The notes under the pieces are model-generated. The model had not been told where the DNA came from. It worked only from the letters and a program-made list of their open reading frames with translations, and did no database searches. The position numbers were made by a program, and so were the translations under genes. Positions 17,522 to 25,518 of a stretch of DNA of 64,000 bases are shown in pieces (position 1 is the stretch's first letter; every line of letters starts with the position of its first letter). This DNA is from Streptomyces sp. CB01249 (GTDB lineage: Bacteria > Actinomycetota > Actinomycetes > Streptomycetales > Streptomycetaceae): assembly GCF_001905735.1 (NCBI RefSeq), contig NZ_LISW01000001.1, positions 62,001-126,000 on the forward strand, in the 5' to 3' direction.

Positions 17522-17544
17522 TGGAGGTCCCCCACAAGAGATTT

Positions 17545-17564
17545 AGTGAACGGCTCCGTTCACT
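17545..17564. promoter_or_regulatory. TetR-type operator O1 (perfect palindrome)
   Basis: AGTGAACGGCTCCGTTCACT: 9-nt arms around a CT centre, directly upstream of the MFS gene. Its core GAACG-N4-CGTTC recurs at 17593-17612. Confidence 0.75.
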
Positions 17565-17592
17565 GTTCCGTCAACGTTACTGAGTCCCCTCC

Positions 17593-17612
17593 AAGGAACG
17601 CAAGCGTTCACT
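17593..17612. promoter_or_regulatory. TetR-type operator O2 (imperfect palindrome)
   Basis: AAGGAACGCAAGCGTTCACT aligns with O1 and keeps the core GAACG-N4-CGTTC. The centres are 48 bp apart. It lies closer to the divergent TetR gene and may mediate autoregulation. Confidence 0.6.
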
Positions 17613-17760
17613 GGATCTTCGTTGTCGGATATTTCCGGAGCCTTCGAATCCGGTCGGGAACTGCTCGATCCCGGGCCGCCACTTCCGCTTCCGTGCCTGT
17701 CCGGACTCGATTCCGGAGATTCGCGGAGGCGAACCGAACCTGTTCGATGGAGAGAAGCAG

Positions 17761-18387
17761 ATGGTCACTTCGCGATCGGCCGCCGCCGCTCGGCAGCCGG
17801 TGGTGTCCCTGCGCCGACGGGGATCCGTGCTGGAGCGCGCGATCCTTGAAGCGGCGCTGGAAGCGCTGAGCACGGTGGGCTGGAACGGCCTGACGATGGA
17901 AGGCGTGGCCGCCGGTGCCCAGACGGGCAAGGCTGCGATCTACCGGCGCTGGTCCTCCAAGGAGGAGCTGGTGGCCGAGGCGCTGCGCAGCGCGATGCCG
18001 GCCCCGGGTGTGGCCCCGGACTCGGGCAACATCCGCGACGACCTCTACCAGCTGTGCCGGGGCATGCGCGACGCGATGCTGTCCACCTCCGGCTCGGCCC
18101 TGCGCTCGGTGATTCACGAATGCGACGCGGGCACGGCGGAACGCTTCCAGTCGGTGATCCTCGACGGAGTGATCCGGCCGTCCACCGACCTCATCAGGGA
18201 AGTGGTGAGCCGAGGTGTCGAGCGCGGCGAGTTCCGCCCAGGGGCCATGCGGGAACTGGCCTTCGACGTCATTCCCGCGATGATGATGTACCGCACCAAG
18301 GTGTGCGGCAGCGAGTGGGACGACGCGGAGATCGCGGCGCTGATCGATCAGGTCGCCGTGCCGTTCTTCCGTTCAGATCCTCACTGA
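17761..18387 (+). CDS. TetR/AcrR-family transcriptional regulator
   Basis: A 208-aa repressor. The N-terminal helix-turn-helix (about residues 20-66) contains VLERAILEAALEAL, MEGVAAGAQTGKAAIYRRW and SSKEELVAEAL, the typical TetR recognition region. The C-terminal ligand-binding domain is helical. GAGAAG lies about 7 nt before the ATG. It is divergent from the MFS exporter gene and separated by a region with two related palindromes, the normal layout for a local drug-sensing repressor. Confidence 0.92.
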   Translation: MVTSRSAAAARQPVVSLRRRGSVLERAILEAALEALSTVGWNGLTMEGVAAGAQTGKAAIYRRWSSKEELVAEALRSAMPAPGVAPDSGNIRDDLYQLCRGMRDAMLSTSGSALRSVIHECDAGTAERFQSVILDGVIRPSTDLIREVVSRGVERGEFRPGAMRELAFDVIPAMMMYRTKVCGSEWDDAEIAALIDQVAVPFFRSDPH

Positions 18388-18408
18388 AGGCCCTGCCCGA
18401 AGCCGTGT

Positions 18409-18432
18409 GTCGCGCGCCGTCCGGCGCGCGAC
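18409..18432. terminator. Terminator hairpin after the TetR gene
   Basis: Perfect 10-bp stem GTCGCGCGCC / GGCGCGCGAC with loop GTCC, 21 nt after the stop codon. Confidence 0.7.
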
Positions 18433-18488
18433 CGCCGGTGCGAACCCGGGAGGGGCGCCCCGGGGTGTTCCTGGCGTCCCCTTCGGCG

Positions 18489-18494
18489 TACGCT
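18489..18494 (+). promoter_or_regulatory. Candidate -10 element of rnhB
   Basis: TACGCT, 10 nt before the ATG at 18505. It implies a leader of only a few nucleotides. Confidence 0.45.
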
Positions 18495-18504
18495 GACAGA
18501 CGCC

Positions 18505-19215
18505 ATGCCGTACGAACCACCCACGCACACCGTCGAGCGCTCACTGCGCGCCACCACCGGTGCCAAGATCGTCGCCGGTGTCGACGAGGTCGGACGCGGA
18601 GCGTGGGCGGGACCTGTCACGGTGTGCGCCGCGGTCACCGGTCTCCGCAGGCCCCCCGCCGGACTCACCGACTCCAAGCTGATCAGCCCCAAGCGCCGTG
18701 CGGAACTCGCTCCGCTGCTGGAGAGCTGGGTCACCGCCTACGCCCTCGGTGACGCCTCTCCCCAGGAGATCGACGCCCTGGGTATGACCGCTGCGCTCCG
18801 GCTCGCGGCCGTACGCGCCCTGGAGGCCCTGCCGGTCCGGCCCGACGCGGTGATCCTGGACGGCAAGCACGACTACCTCGGCAGCCCCTGGCAGGTCCGT
18901 ACCGTCATCAAGGGCGACCAGTCCTGCGTCGCGGTGGCCGCGGCCTCGGTGATCGCGAAGGTCCGCCGGGACGCCATGATGGCCGAACTCGGCGCACAGA
19001 GCGGCGAGTACGCGGACTTCGGGTTCGAAGCCAACGCCGGCTATCCGTCCCCCGTGCACAGGGCCGCACTCGAGGAGCGTGGGCCCACCGCCCACCACCG
19101 TCTCTCGTGGTCCTACCTTGACGCGCTGCCCCGGTGGCAGCACCTGAAGAAGGTCCGTTTCTCCGCCGAGGCGGCCGCACTGGAAAGCGGGGGCCAGCTC
19201 GGCTTCGACTTCTGA
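18505..19215 (+). CDS. rnhB: Ribonuclease HII
   Basis: A 236-aa RNase HII, which nicks RNA-DNA hybrids and single ribonucleotides misincorporated into DNA. The acidic active site is Asp27 and Glu28 in [13 protein letters not shown], Asp119 in VILDG and Asp138 in IKGDQS. The DSK motif and GYPSPVH are also present. The gene sits among other replication and repair genes (recQ-type, dinG-type, nrdJ) in this window. Confidence 0.96.
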   Translation: MPYEPPTHTVERSLRATTGAKIVAGVDEVGRGAWAGPVTVCAAVTGLRRPPAGLTDSKLISPKRRAELAPLLESWVTAYALGDASPQEIDALGMTAALRLAAVRALEALPVRPDAVILDGKHDYLGSPWQVRTVIKGDQSCVAVAAASVIAKVRRDAMMAELGAQSGEYADFGFEANAGYPSPVHRAALEERGPTAHHRLSWSYLDALPRWQHLKKVRFSAEAAALESGGQLGFDF

Positions 19216-19275
19216 TCGCGCATATGTGCCCACCCGCTGATGCCCGCTGCATCGGCGTTTGATAGACAACCACCC

Positions 19276-19893
19276 ATGCCTCTCATCCCCGAGGAGCCTC
19301 AGATTCACGAGAGCGCCCAGGGTCCCCGCGCCACCCCGGCCACCGGCCGCGCCGCGTCGACCCCTCGTCCCGTACCCGGTCCGCGTACAGCGGCCATGCC
19401 GCGCCCCGGTCGTCCGGTGCCCGGCCCGCGGCCTGTGCCCCCGGCACAGCGCCGGCAGTCCACCTCCGGCAAGCCCCAGGCGGCTCCGTCGGAGAATCGT
19501 TCCGCACCGCAGCTCCAGGTCATCCCCGCATCGGCCGAGGGGGCGCTCGACGCCGCCGACGAGGCGGTGGATCTGCTGCTCGACTCGGGTCGCGCACCCG
19601 GCGACATCCTGGTGCTGACCACGGGCGGCCAGCACCCGTGGGCGACCCACGAACTCACCTTCGGTGAGGCCGCCTACTGGGCCCAGCAGGAAGCGGGCGA
19701 CGACGTCTTCTTCGCCGCGGCCACGGCGGCGGACCGGGTCAAGCCTCGGCCCGTGGTGATCGTCGCGGTCAATGGCCCGGCCGACGACGTTGCCGCGCGG
19801 GCACTGGCCAAGGCGCGGGAGTCCGCCGGTGCGCTGCTGATCGTCTGCGGCGACCCGCAGCGGGTCAACGCCGCGCTCGGCGCCGGCGTCTGA
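19276..19893 (+). CDS. Conserved protein resembling a helicase C-terminal domain
   Basis: A 205-aa protein. Residues 1-90 are Pro/Arg/Ala-rich and disordered. Residues 90-205 are a compact alpha/beta domain (DILVLTTGGQHPW, EAAYWAQQ, DDVFFAAA, ALLIVCGDP) that resembles the C-terminal segment of superfamily I helicases, without Walker A or other ATPase motifs. I do not recognise a specific family. The start is the ATG at 19276; an earlier in-frame codon at 19240 has less support. A derived stand-alone domain is the likeliest reading, and its function is unknown. Confidence 0.65.
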   Translation: MPLIPEEPQIHESAQGPRATPATGRAASTPRPVPGPRTAAMPRPGRPVPGPRPVPPAQRRQSTSGKPQAAPSENRSAPQLQVIPASAEGALDAADEAVDLLLDSGRAPGDILVLTTGGQHPWATHELTFGEAAYWAQQEAGDDVFFAAATAADRVKPRPVVIVAVNGPADDVAARALAKARESAGALLIVCGDPQRVNAALGAGV

Positions 19894-19944
19894 GGATCAG
19901 CACCGCCGGATCCGTGGCCGGTTCCGGCCTGGAATGACCCGGCG

Positions 19945-19990
19945 GCTTCGGCGGTCCGGCCGTCCGCGAGGGCCGTCGGGCCGCCGAAGC
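19945..19990. terminator. Putative bidirectional terminator
   Basis: 10-bp stem GCTTCGGCGG / CCGCCGAAGC with further GC-rich pairing inside, between two converging genes. Confidence 0.45.
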
Positions 19991-19998
19991 GTGCGCAG

Positions 19999-20628
19999 TC
20001 AGCGTGCGGCGGAGCGGTGCAGTGCCTGCGCCGCTCCGCCACCGGTCCGCGACGGCACGTGCTCGGAAGTCAGGGCGGTGTCGGCGAGGGCTGAAGGCTG
20101 CGACATGGAGTTCGGACGGCGGCCACCCCTGCCCTCGCCCAGCACCTGCCAGCCGCCTCGGGTCAGCGTGATGTACGCGCCGCACCGCAGCCCGTGCAGT
20201 GTGCAGGCGTCCCGCAGCCCCCACATCCACGCGCCGTCCTCCTCCGTCCAACGCTCGTCCCCTTCACGGCAGTACAGCAGTACCGCGGTGCGGACGGGCG
20301 TACGACGGCGCAGATCATGCGGGATGACGCGGCGCAGGTGCGCCAGCAGGGAGTTCCGGAACTCCCAGCCGTCGGCCGTTACCGAGCGGCGGGCGAACGA
20401 GGCGCTTGCTGTCAGGCGCTCCTCGTGGTCCAGGACGGCGACCACAGCGGTGGCCGGCGTCGGCCGGTGCCTGGCGTGCAGACCGCTGACCACCTCACGC
20501 GGGCTGCGCAGCAGAGGTATTCCGGCCGCTGCCCACTCGGCCGGTTCGAGCATTCGGGCAAGGCGGTTGGCGGAGTCGGCGGCTGCCGACATCGAAGTGG
20601 CTGCGGACGGAGCGAATCCGAAGGTCAC
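19999..20628 (-). CDS. Conserved hypothetical protein
   Basis: A 209-aa soluble protein that I do not recognise. The middle part has alternating strands and helices (TAVVAVLDHEERLTASASF, TAVLLYCREGDERWTEEDGAW, HGLRCGAYITL), suggesting an alpha/beta fold. The C-terminal 40 residues look disordered. The GTG at 20628 is chosen for GGGAGG 6 nt upstream; the longer frame to 20736 has no ribosome binding site. It lies 218 bp downstream of the recQ-type gene on the same strand. Confidence 0.65.
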   Translation of the reverse strand: MTFGFAPSAATSMSAAADSANRLARMLEPAEWAAAGIPLLRSPREVVSGLHARHRPTPATAVVAVLDHEERLTASASFARRSVTADGWEFRNSLLAHLRRVIPHDLRRRTPVRTAVLLYCREGDERWTEEDGAWMWGLRDACTLHGLRCGAYITLTRGGWQVLGEGRGGRRPNSMSQPSALADTALTSEHVPSRTGGGAAQALHRSAAR

Positions 20629-20846
20629 GGTCCTCCCTTCGCATACGCGCCCACGATGCGGGCAGGGTCGGGTGAGGGCGCGCCGCGGCACAGCCCTTTC
20701 GGGCCCGCGAAAGGACCGTGCGGGGAGCGAGTCCAATTCTTCCTGGCGTATCGGCAGGCGGCAACGAGCAATTGGTGAGGCTGACGGTATTCAGCCGGAA
20801 TGACACGGATATCCCTGCCCAGTCAGGCCCCGCCCGACGCCTCCTG

Positions 20847-23018
20847 TCACGCCTGAACAGCGAGGACCAGCGGAAACACCGCCTCCGCCCCGGCACGACG
20901 CAGCAAGCGGGCTGCCACGGCGAGCGTCCAGCCGGTGTCCGAGAGATCGTCCACGAGCAGTATCGGTCCGTCGGCGGCCGCCAGGGCATCCGCGAGGTCG
21001 GGCGCGACGACCAGCCTCTCGTGCAGGGCGCGGACCCGCTGGGCGCTGTTGGTCTGCGACATCCGGACGGCATCGGCGTCCGGAGTCAGGGTCACGCACC
21101 CCAGCATGGGCATCCGCCCCACTCCGGCGATGTGCCTGCCGAGCGATTCGATGAGCTGGGGTCTGCGGTCCGAGGCCATGGTGACGACACCGACCGGGCG
21201 GGGAACGCCGTCGACGGCCCCGGGAGCCCAGCCGCCGGGACCCCTCGCCCAGTCGGCCAGTACGGTCACCACGGCATCGGCCACGTCACTCGGCACCGGA
21301 GCGTCGGGTGCCTGAGCCGCCAGTATCGGGCGCAGTCTGTTGCCCCACCCGATGTCGGTGAGTCTCCCCAGCGCCCGGCCGGTGCCGGAGAGCTCCGTCG
21401 CGGGAATCCGGCCCTTGAGGTCGACACCCACCGACGCGAGCCCGGTCGGCCACATCTTGCGGGGCTCGACCTCCACACCGGCCCTGCGGAGCTCACCCTT
21501 CGCGGTGTCCAGAGCGGCGTCGGAGACCCCCGCGCCGAACCTGGCGCCGGCACAGTTGTCGCAACGCCCGCACGCGGTCGCCGCCTCGTCGTCGAGCTGA
21601 CGGCGCAGGAACTCCATCCGGCAGCCGTCCGTCGCGGCGTAGTCACGCATGGCCTGCTGCTCGGCAGCGCGCTGACGGGCCACCCACGCATAGCGTTCGG
21701 CGTCGTAGACCCAGGGCTCTCCTGTCGCGGTCCAGCCGCCCTTCACCCGCCTGACCGCCCCGTCGACGTCGAGGACCTTGAGCATGCTCTCCAGCCGTGC
21801 GCGACGCAGGTCGACCAGCGGTTCCAGGGCAGGCAGTGAGAGCGGCCGCCCGGCCTGGCCCAGCGCGTCGAGGGTGCGCCGGACCTGCTCCTCCGGCGGA
21901 AAGCCGACCGACGCGAAGTACTGCCAGATCGCCTCGTCCTCCTTGCCCGGCAGGAGCAGCACCTCGGCATGTTCCACTCCGCGTCCGGCGCGGCCCACCT
22001 GCTGGTAGTAGGCGATGGGGGAGGAGGGCGACCCGAGGTGTACGACGAAGCCGAGGTCGGGCTTGTCGAAGCCCATGCCGAGAGCGGAGGTCGCCACCAG
22101 CGCCTTCAGTCGGTTGGCCAGCAGATCGTCCTCCGCCTGCTGCCGTTCCGCGTTCTCGGTGCGGCCGGTGTAGGAGGCGACGGTGTGCCCGCACTGGCGG
22201 AGATACGCGGTGACCTCCTCGGCGGCCGCGACCGTCAGCGTGTAGATGATTCCCGAGCCCGGAAGCTCCTTGAGGTGGTCCCCGAGCCATGCCAGGCGGT
22301 GGGCCGCGTTGGGCAGTCGCAGCACGCTGAGGCTCAGACTCTCGCGGTCCAGCGACCCCCTCAGCACGAGCGCGTCCGCTCCGCCACCTGTGCCGAGCTG
22401 CTCCGCCACGTCAGCGGTGACCCGGGCGTTCGCCGTGGCGGTCGTGGCGAGCACCGGGACACCGGAGGGGAGATCGGCGAGCATCGTCCGCAGCCGGCGG
22501 TAGTCGGGCCGGAAGTCGTGGCCCCAGTCGGAGATGCAGTGGGCCTCGTCCACGACGAGCAGACCGGTGGTCGCGGCGAGCTGGGGCAGAACCTGGTCGC
22601 GGAAATCAGGATTGTTGAGGCGCTCGGGGCTGACCAGCAGGACATCGACCTCACCGGCGGCCACCTCCGCCTGCACGGTGTCCCACTCCTCCGTATTGGA
22701 CGAGTTGATCGTGCGCGCGCTGATGCCGGCGCGGGCCGCCGACGCGACCTGGTTCCGCATCAGCGCCAGCAGCGGCGAGACGATGACCGTCGGTCCGGCG
22801 CCCTGGGCACGCAGCAGGGAGGTGGCGACGAAGTACACCGCGGACTTCCCCCAGCCGGTGCGCTGGACGACCAGTGCTCGACGCTTGTCCGCGACAAGCG
22901 CCTCGATGGCCCGCCACTGGTCCTCACGCAACCGCGCGGTGCCCGAGGCGTCTCCGACGAGTCGGGCCAGTACGGAATCGGCCGAAGCCCTGAGCTCTGC
23001 GCGGTCTGCGTTGGTCAT
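20847..23018 (-). CDS. RecQ-type DNA helicase fused to a phosphoribosyltransferase-like domain
   Basis: A 723-aa fusion. The N-terminal superfamily 2 helicase has Walker A TGWGKSA (54-60), VVDEAHCISDWGHDFR (DEAH 157-160), TATAN, and YYQQVGRAGR as motif VI. The RecQ zinc region follows, with GCRMEFLRRQ and CGRCDNC. The last 150 residues carry VDDLSDTGWT (689-698), the PRPP-binding signature of type I phosphoribosyltransferases. RecQ helicases unwind recombination intermediates. The role of the phosphoribosyltransferase part is unknown, and it may bind nucleotides rather than catalyse. The start is the ATG at 23018; an ATG at 23027 is also possible. Its promoter region is shared with a divergent DUF4192 gene. 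Confidence 0.88.
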   Translation of the reverse strand: MTNADRAELRASADSVLARLVGDASGTARLREDQWRAIEALVADKRRALVVQRTGWGKSAVYFVATSLLRAQGAGPTVIVSPLLALMRNQVASAARAGISARTINSSNTEEWDTVQAEVAAGEVDVLLVSPERLNNPDFRDQVLPQLAATTGLLVVDEAHCISDWGHDFRPDYRRLRTMLADLPSGVPVLATTATANARVTADVAEQLGTGGGADALVLRGSLDRESLSLSVLRLPNAAHRLAWLGDHLKELPGSGIIYTLTVAAAEEVTAYLRQCGHTVASYTGRTENAERQQAEDDLLANRLKALVATSALGMGFDKPDLGFVVHLGSPSSPIAYYQQVGRAGRGVEHAEVLLLPGKEDEAIWQYFASVGFPPEEQVRRTLDALGQAGRPLSLPALEPLVDLRRARLESMLKVLDVDGAVRRVKGGWTATGEPWVYDAERYAWVARQRAAEQQAMRDYAATDGCRMEFLRRQLDDEAATACGRCDNCAGARFGAGVSDAALDTAKGELRRAGVEVEPRKMWPTGLASVGVDLKGRIPATELSGTGRALGRLTDIGWGNRLRPILAAQAPDAPVPSDVADAVVTVLADWARGPGGWAPGAVDGVPRPVGVVTMASDRRPQLIESLGRHIAGVGRMPMLGCVTLTPDADAVRMSQTNSAQRVRALHERLVVAPDLADALAAADGPILLVDDLSDTGWTLAVAARLLRRAGAEAVFPLVLAVQA

Positions 23019-23063
23019 GCCTCCCATGCAACCCGATGACTCCGACAACCGCGAACAGTCGAT

Positions 23064-23096
23064 TACCCCCTGTGGATAAGTTATCCACAGGGGGTA
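23064..23096. promoter_or_regulatory. 33-nt perfect palindrome containing two inverted DnaA boxes
   Basis: TACCCCCTGTGGATAA, a single central G, then TTATCCACAGGGGGTA. Each half contains TTATCCACA, the exact consensus DnaA box, in opposite orientation. It lies 45 bp upstream of the recQ-type start and 33 bp upstream of the DUF4192 start, inside both promoter regions. It could be a DnaA-controlled operator or a cruciform; a terminator role is unlikely between divergent genes. Confidence 0.8.
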
Positions 23097-23129
23097 GCGG
23101 AAATGTGCGGTCCGCGAGACGGTCTGGCC

Positions 23130-24437
23130 ATGAACAAGCACCCCGAATCAATCGGTCCCTCCGAGGAACAGCAGATCACCCTGCGAGGACCGGCCGAGCT
23201 GGCCGACGCTCTCCCCTATCTGATGGGCTTCCACCCGAGCGACAGTGTGGTCATGGTCGCCCTGCACGGTGGCCGGGGCCGGTTCGGATCCAGGCTCAGG
23301 CTCGGCATCCCGCAGTCCCCGCTGGAATGGCCGACGGTCGCAGACCAGCTCGCCGAGTGCCTGATCAAAGGAAGCGAGCGCCGCGACGCCAGGCCCGACG
23401 CCATCGTCGCCTTCCTCTGCCAGGACCCGGTGGACGGCGAGACGGGCAATCAGACCATGGAGCGCCTGCGGCCGTTCGCCCAGCGGTTGCGTACGGCGTG
23501 CGGAGCGCTGGACGTACCCGTCCTCGAACTGCTGTGCATCTCGGGGAACCGCTTCTGGTCCTATGTCTGCCCCGATGCCCGCTGCTGCCCGGCAGAAGGC
23601 AACCCGCTGGCCATGCCCGGCACCTCGGTGATGGCGGCGGCGGCCACCTACGCAGGCATTCAGGTACGGGGATCGCTGCGCGAGATGGAGGCGCGGCTCA
23701 CCCCGCTCACCCCCACACCGGCCACCGCCCAACTACGCGCCCTGGACGCGGCGGGCAGCGCGATGGTGCCGTTGCTGCTCGACCAGGAGCGCCGCCAGCA
23801 GGTCGGTGCCGAGACGCTGAAGCTCGCCGGTCGCCTGATCGACCGCCTCGGGAAGGCGCCCGCGACGACGCCATCCCTCGCGGACATCAACGACGACCGA
23901 CTGATCAGCGACGAGGAGGCCGCGTCGATGATTCTCGGTCTCCAGGACAGGGAGACCCGCGACCGGGCGGCCGAGTGGATGGAAGGGCCGAAGGTGCATG
24001 CCGCCTTGAGGCTCTGGCGAGCGCTGGCCCGCCGCTGCGTCGCCCCGTACGAGGAACACGCCGCAGCTCCTCTCACCCTGGCGGGCTGGGTCTCCTGGTC
24101 GACCGGCGACGAACCGGCGGCGCGCGTCGCTCTGGGGCTCGCTCTGCGCCTCGATCCGCATTACACCTTCGCGCAACTGCTGCACGAGGCGTGCAACCAG
24201 GGGCTCGACCCGGAAACACTGCGTCGCTGTCTGCGAGGCGAGCGCAGCGAGCGGGCGGCCGCCCGGCACGGCCGGCGTGCGGAACGGGTCGCGGGGGCCC
24301 GTCCCGCACGGGTGAAGCCGGCCGGGCGCGCCAGGACGCGCCCTGGTTCCACTCGGCCCGGCCCGGGCGCGGCGGAAAGGCGGCGGTCCGCCCGGCCCGG
24401 GGCGCAAGGGCGTCGTGGGACCAGGACCGGTCGTTGA
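23130..24437 (+). CDS. DUF4192 family protein
   Basis: A 435-aa actinobacterial protein. The DUF4192 mark is near the N-terminus: ITLRGPAELADALPYLMGF, followed by HPSDSVVMVALHGG. The remainder is helical with an AlaArg-rich basic tail (from about residue 375) that could bind nucleic acid. No catalytic motif is visible. It is divergent from the recQ-type gene across the DnaA-box palindrome, so the two may be co-regulated. Function unknown. Confidence 0.82.
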   Translation: MNKHPESIGPSEEQQITLRGPAELADALPYLMGFHPSDSVVMVALHGGRGRFGSRLRLGIPQSPLEWPTVADQLAECLIKGSERRDARPDAIVAFLCQDPVDGETGNQTMERLRPFAQRLRTACGALDVPVLELLCISGNRFWSYVCPDARCCPAEGNPLAMPGTSVMAAAATYAGIQVRGSLREMEARLTPLTPTPATAQLRALDAAGSAMVPLLLDQERRQQVGAETLKLAGRLIDRLGKAPATTPSLADINDDRLISDEEAASMILGLQDRETRDRAAEWMEGPKVHAALRLWRALARRCVAPYEEHAAAPLTLAGWVSWSTGDEPAARVALGLALRLDPHYTFAQLLHEACNQGLDPETLRRCLRGERSERAAARHGRRAERVAGARPARVKPAGRARTRPGSTRPGPGAAERRRSARPGAQGRRGTRTGR

Positions 24438-24441
24438 GACC

Positions 24442-24470
24442 TGTGCGGCGCCGGGCCCCGGCGCCGCACA
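24442..24470 (+). terminator. Terminator hairpin after the DUF4192 gene
   Basis: 13-bp perfect stem (24442-24454 and 24458-24470) with a 3-nt loop, 4 nt past the stop codon. Confidence 0.75.
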
Positions 24471-24583
24471 CGGGGCCGGTCGCACGCCTCGCGTCGAGAT
24501 GGGGATGCCCGGCCCTCGCTCTTCCGGGCGCCCAGGAAGGGGCTCCGCAGGCCGGTGAAGAGTCATCGGGAAGGGAGTGTTTA

Positions 24584-24598
24584 TCGTCAGGAAGACGA
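24584..24598. promoter_or_regulatory. Candidate operator of the NUDIX gene
   Basis: TCGTC-AGGAA-GACGA, a perfect inverted repeat with 5-nt arms lying directly upstream of the -10 element, where a repressor would block transcription. It may be autoregulatory because the gene product resembles a NUDIX-type repressor. Confidence 0.4.
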
Positions 24599-24599
24599 C

Positions 24600-24605
24600 T
24601 ATGAT
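24600..24605 (+). promoter_or_regulatory. -10 element of a leaderless promoter (NUDIX gene)
   Basis: TATGAT, then 6 nt, then the ATG at 24612. No ribosome binding site is present. Confidence 0.65.
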
Positions 24606-24611
24606 CGCGGC

Positions 24612-25376
24612 ATGCCGCCCTACGACCCGTCGACTTTTCCGCCGTTCGCCGTCACCGTCGACCTGGTGGTGCTCACGGTGCGTCGGCACGCCCTCTGCGC
24701 GCTGGTGGTACGCCGGGGTGAGACCCCGTTCCAGGGCAGGTGGGCGCTGCCGGGCGGCTTCGTCAGGGCCGACGAGGATCTCGGCGCCGCAGCGGCACGT
24801 GAGCTGGTCGAGGAGACCGGCCTGTGCGCGCAGGATCCGGCCGCTCCGGCCGTGGGTAACGGTGCACACCTGGAACAGCTCGCCACGTACGGGGATCCCG
24901 CCCGGGACCCGAGGATGAGGGTGGTCAGCGTCGCCCATCTCGCGCTGGCCCCCGATCTGCCCGCTCCCAGGGCGGGCGGCGACGCGAACAGCGCGCGATG
25001 GGCGCCCGTCGAGGACCTGCTCGGCCCCGAGGGCGGCTACGCGCCGGATGGCGAGCACCAGGCGCCGTTGGCCTTCGACCATGCGAGGATCCTCGCCGAC
25101 GGGGTCGAGCGGGCCCGGTCCAAGATCGAGTACTCCTCGCTGGCCACGGCCTTCTGCCCGCCCGCCTTCACGGTCGGCGAGCTGCGCCGGGTGTACGAAG
25201 CGGTGTGGGGCGTGGTGCTGGATCCGAGGAACTTCCACCGCAAGGTGACGGGCACGCCGGGCTTCCTGGTGCCGACCGGGGGGACGACCACCCGGCAGGG
25301 GGGGCGCCCGGCTCAGCTGTTCCGGTCAGGCACGGCGACCGTGCTCAACCCGCCGATGCTGAGGCCCGAGGTCTAG
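24612..25376 (+). CDS. NUDIX hydrolase, NrtR-like with C-terminal winged-helix region
   Basis: A 254-aa protein. A complete NUDIX box, G-x5-E-x7-REL-VEE-TGL, starts at GGFVRADED. The C-terminal 100 residues (KIEYSSLATAFCPPAFTVGELRRVYEAVWG and HRKVTG-type sequence) match the winged-helix part of NrtR regulators, which sense ADP-ribose and control NAD metabolism. The intact NUDIX box suggests it could still hydrolyse a nucleoside diphosphate derivative. No NAD gene adjoins it, so the target may be its own promoter, which carries a small inverted repeat. Confidence 0.82.
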   Translation: MPPYDPSTFPPFAVTVDLVVLTVRRHALCALVVRRGETPFQGRWALPGGFVRADEDLGAAAARELVEETGLCAQDPAAPAVGNGAHLEQLATYGDPARDPRMRVVSVAHLALAPDLPAPRAGGDANSARWAPVEDLLGPEGGYAPDGEHQAPLAFDHARILADGVERARSKIEYSSLATAFCPPAFTVGELRRVYEAVWGVVLDPRNFHRKVTGTPGFLVPTGGTTTRQGGRPAQLFRSGTATVLNPPMLRPEV

Positions 25377-25518
25377 GCTCTTCCCGCCCTCGGCGAGGGC
25401 CCGGGCGCCGCGCACCCCACCTTGCGCAGAAAGTCCAATATGTCGGGTTATCGTGCTGCGTACTCACTCGCCGCCGGGCGGCTCCGCCTTTGCCGTCCCC
25501 GTACCTGCGAGAGAAGCG

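Noticed and set aside
23064..23096. Reading the DnaA-box palindrome as the chromosomal origin
   Set aside because: oriC in Streptomyces contains many DnaA boxes and lies by dnaA and dnaN; here there is a single inverted pair and no such genes.
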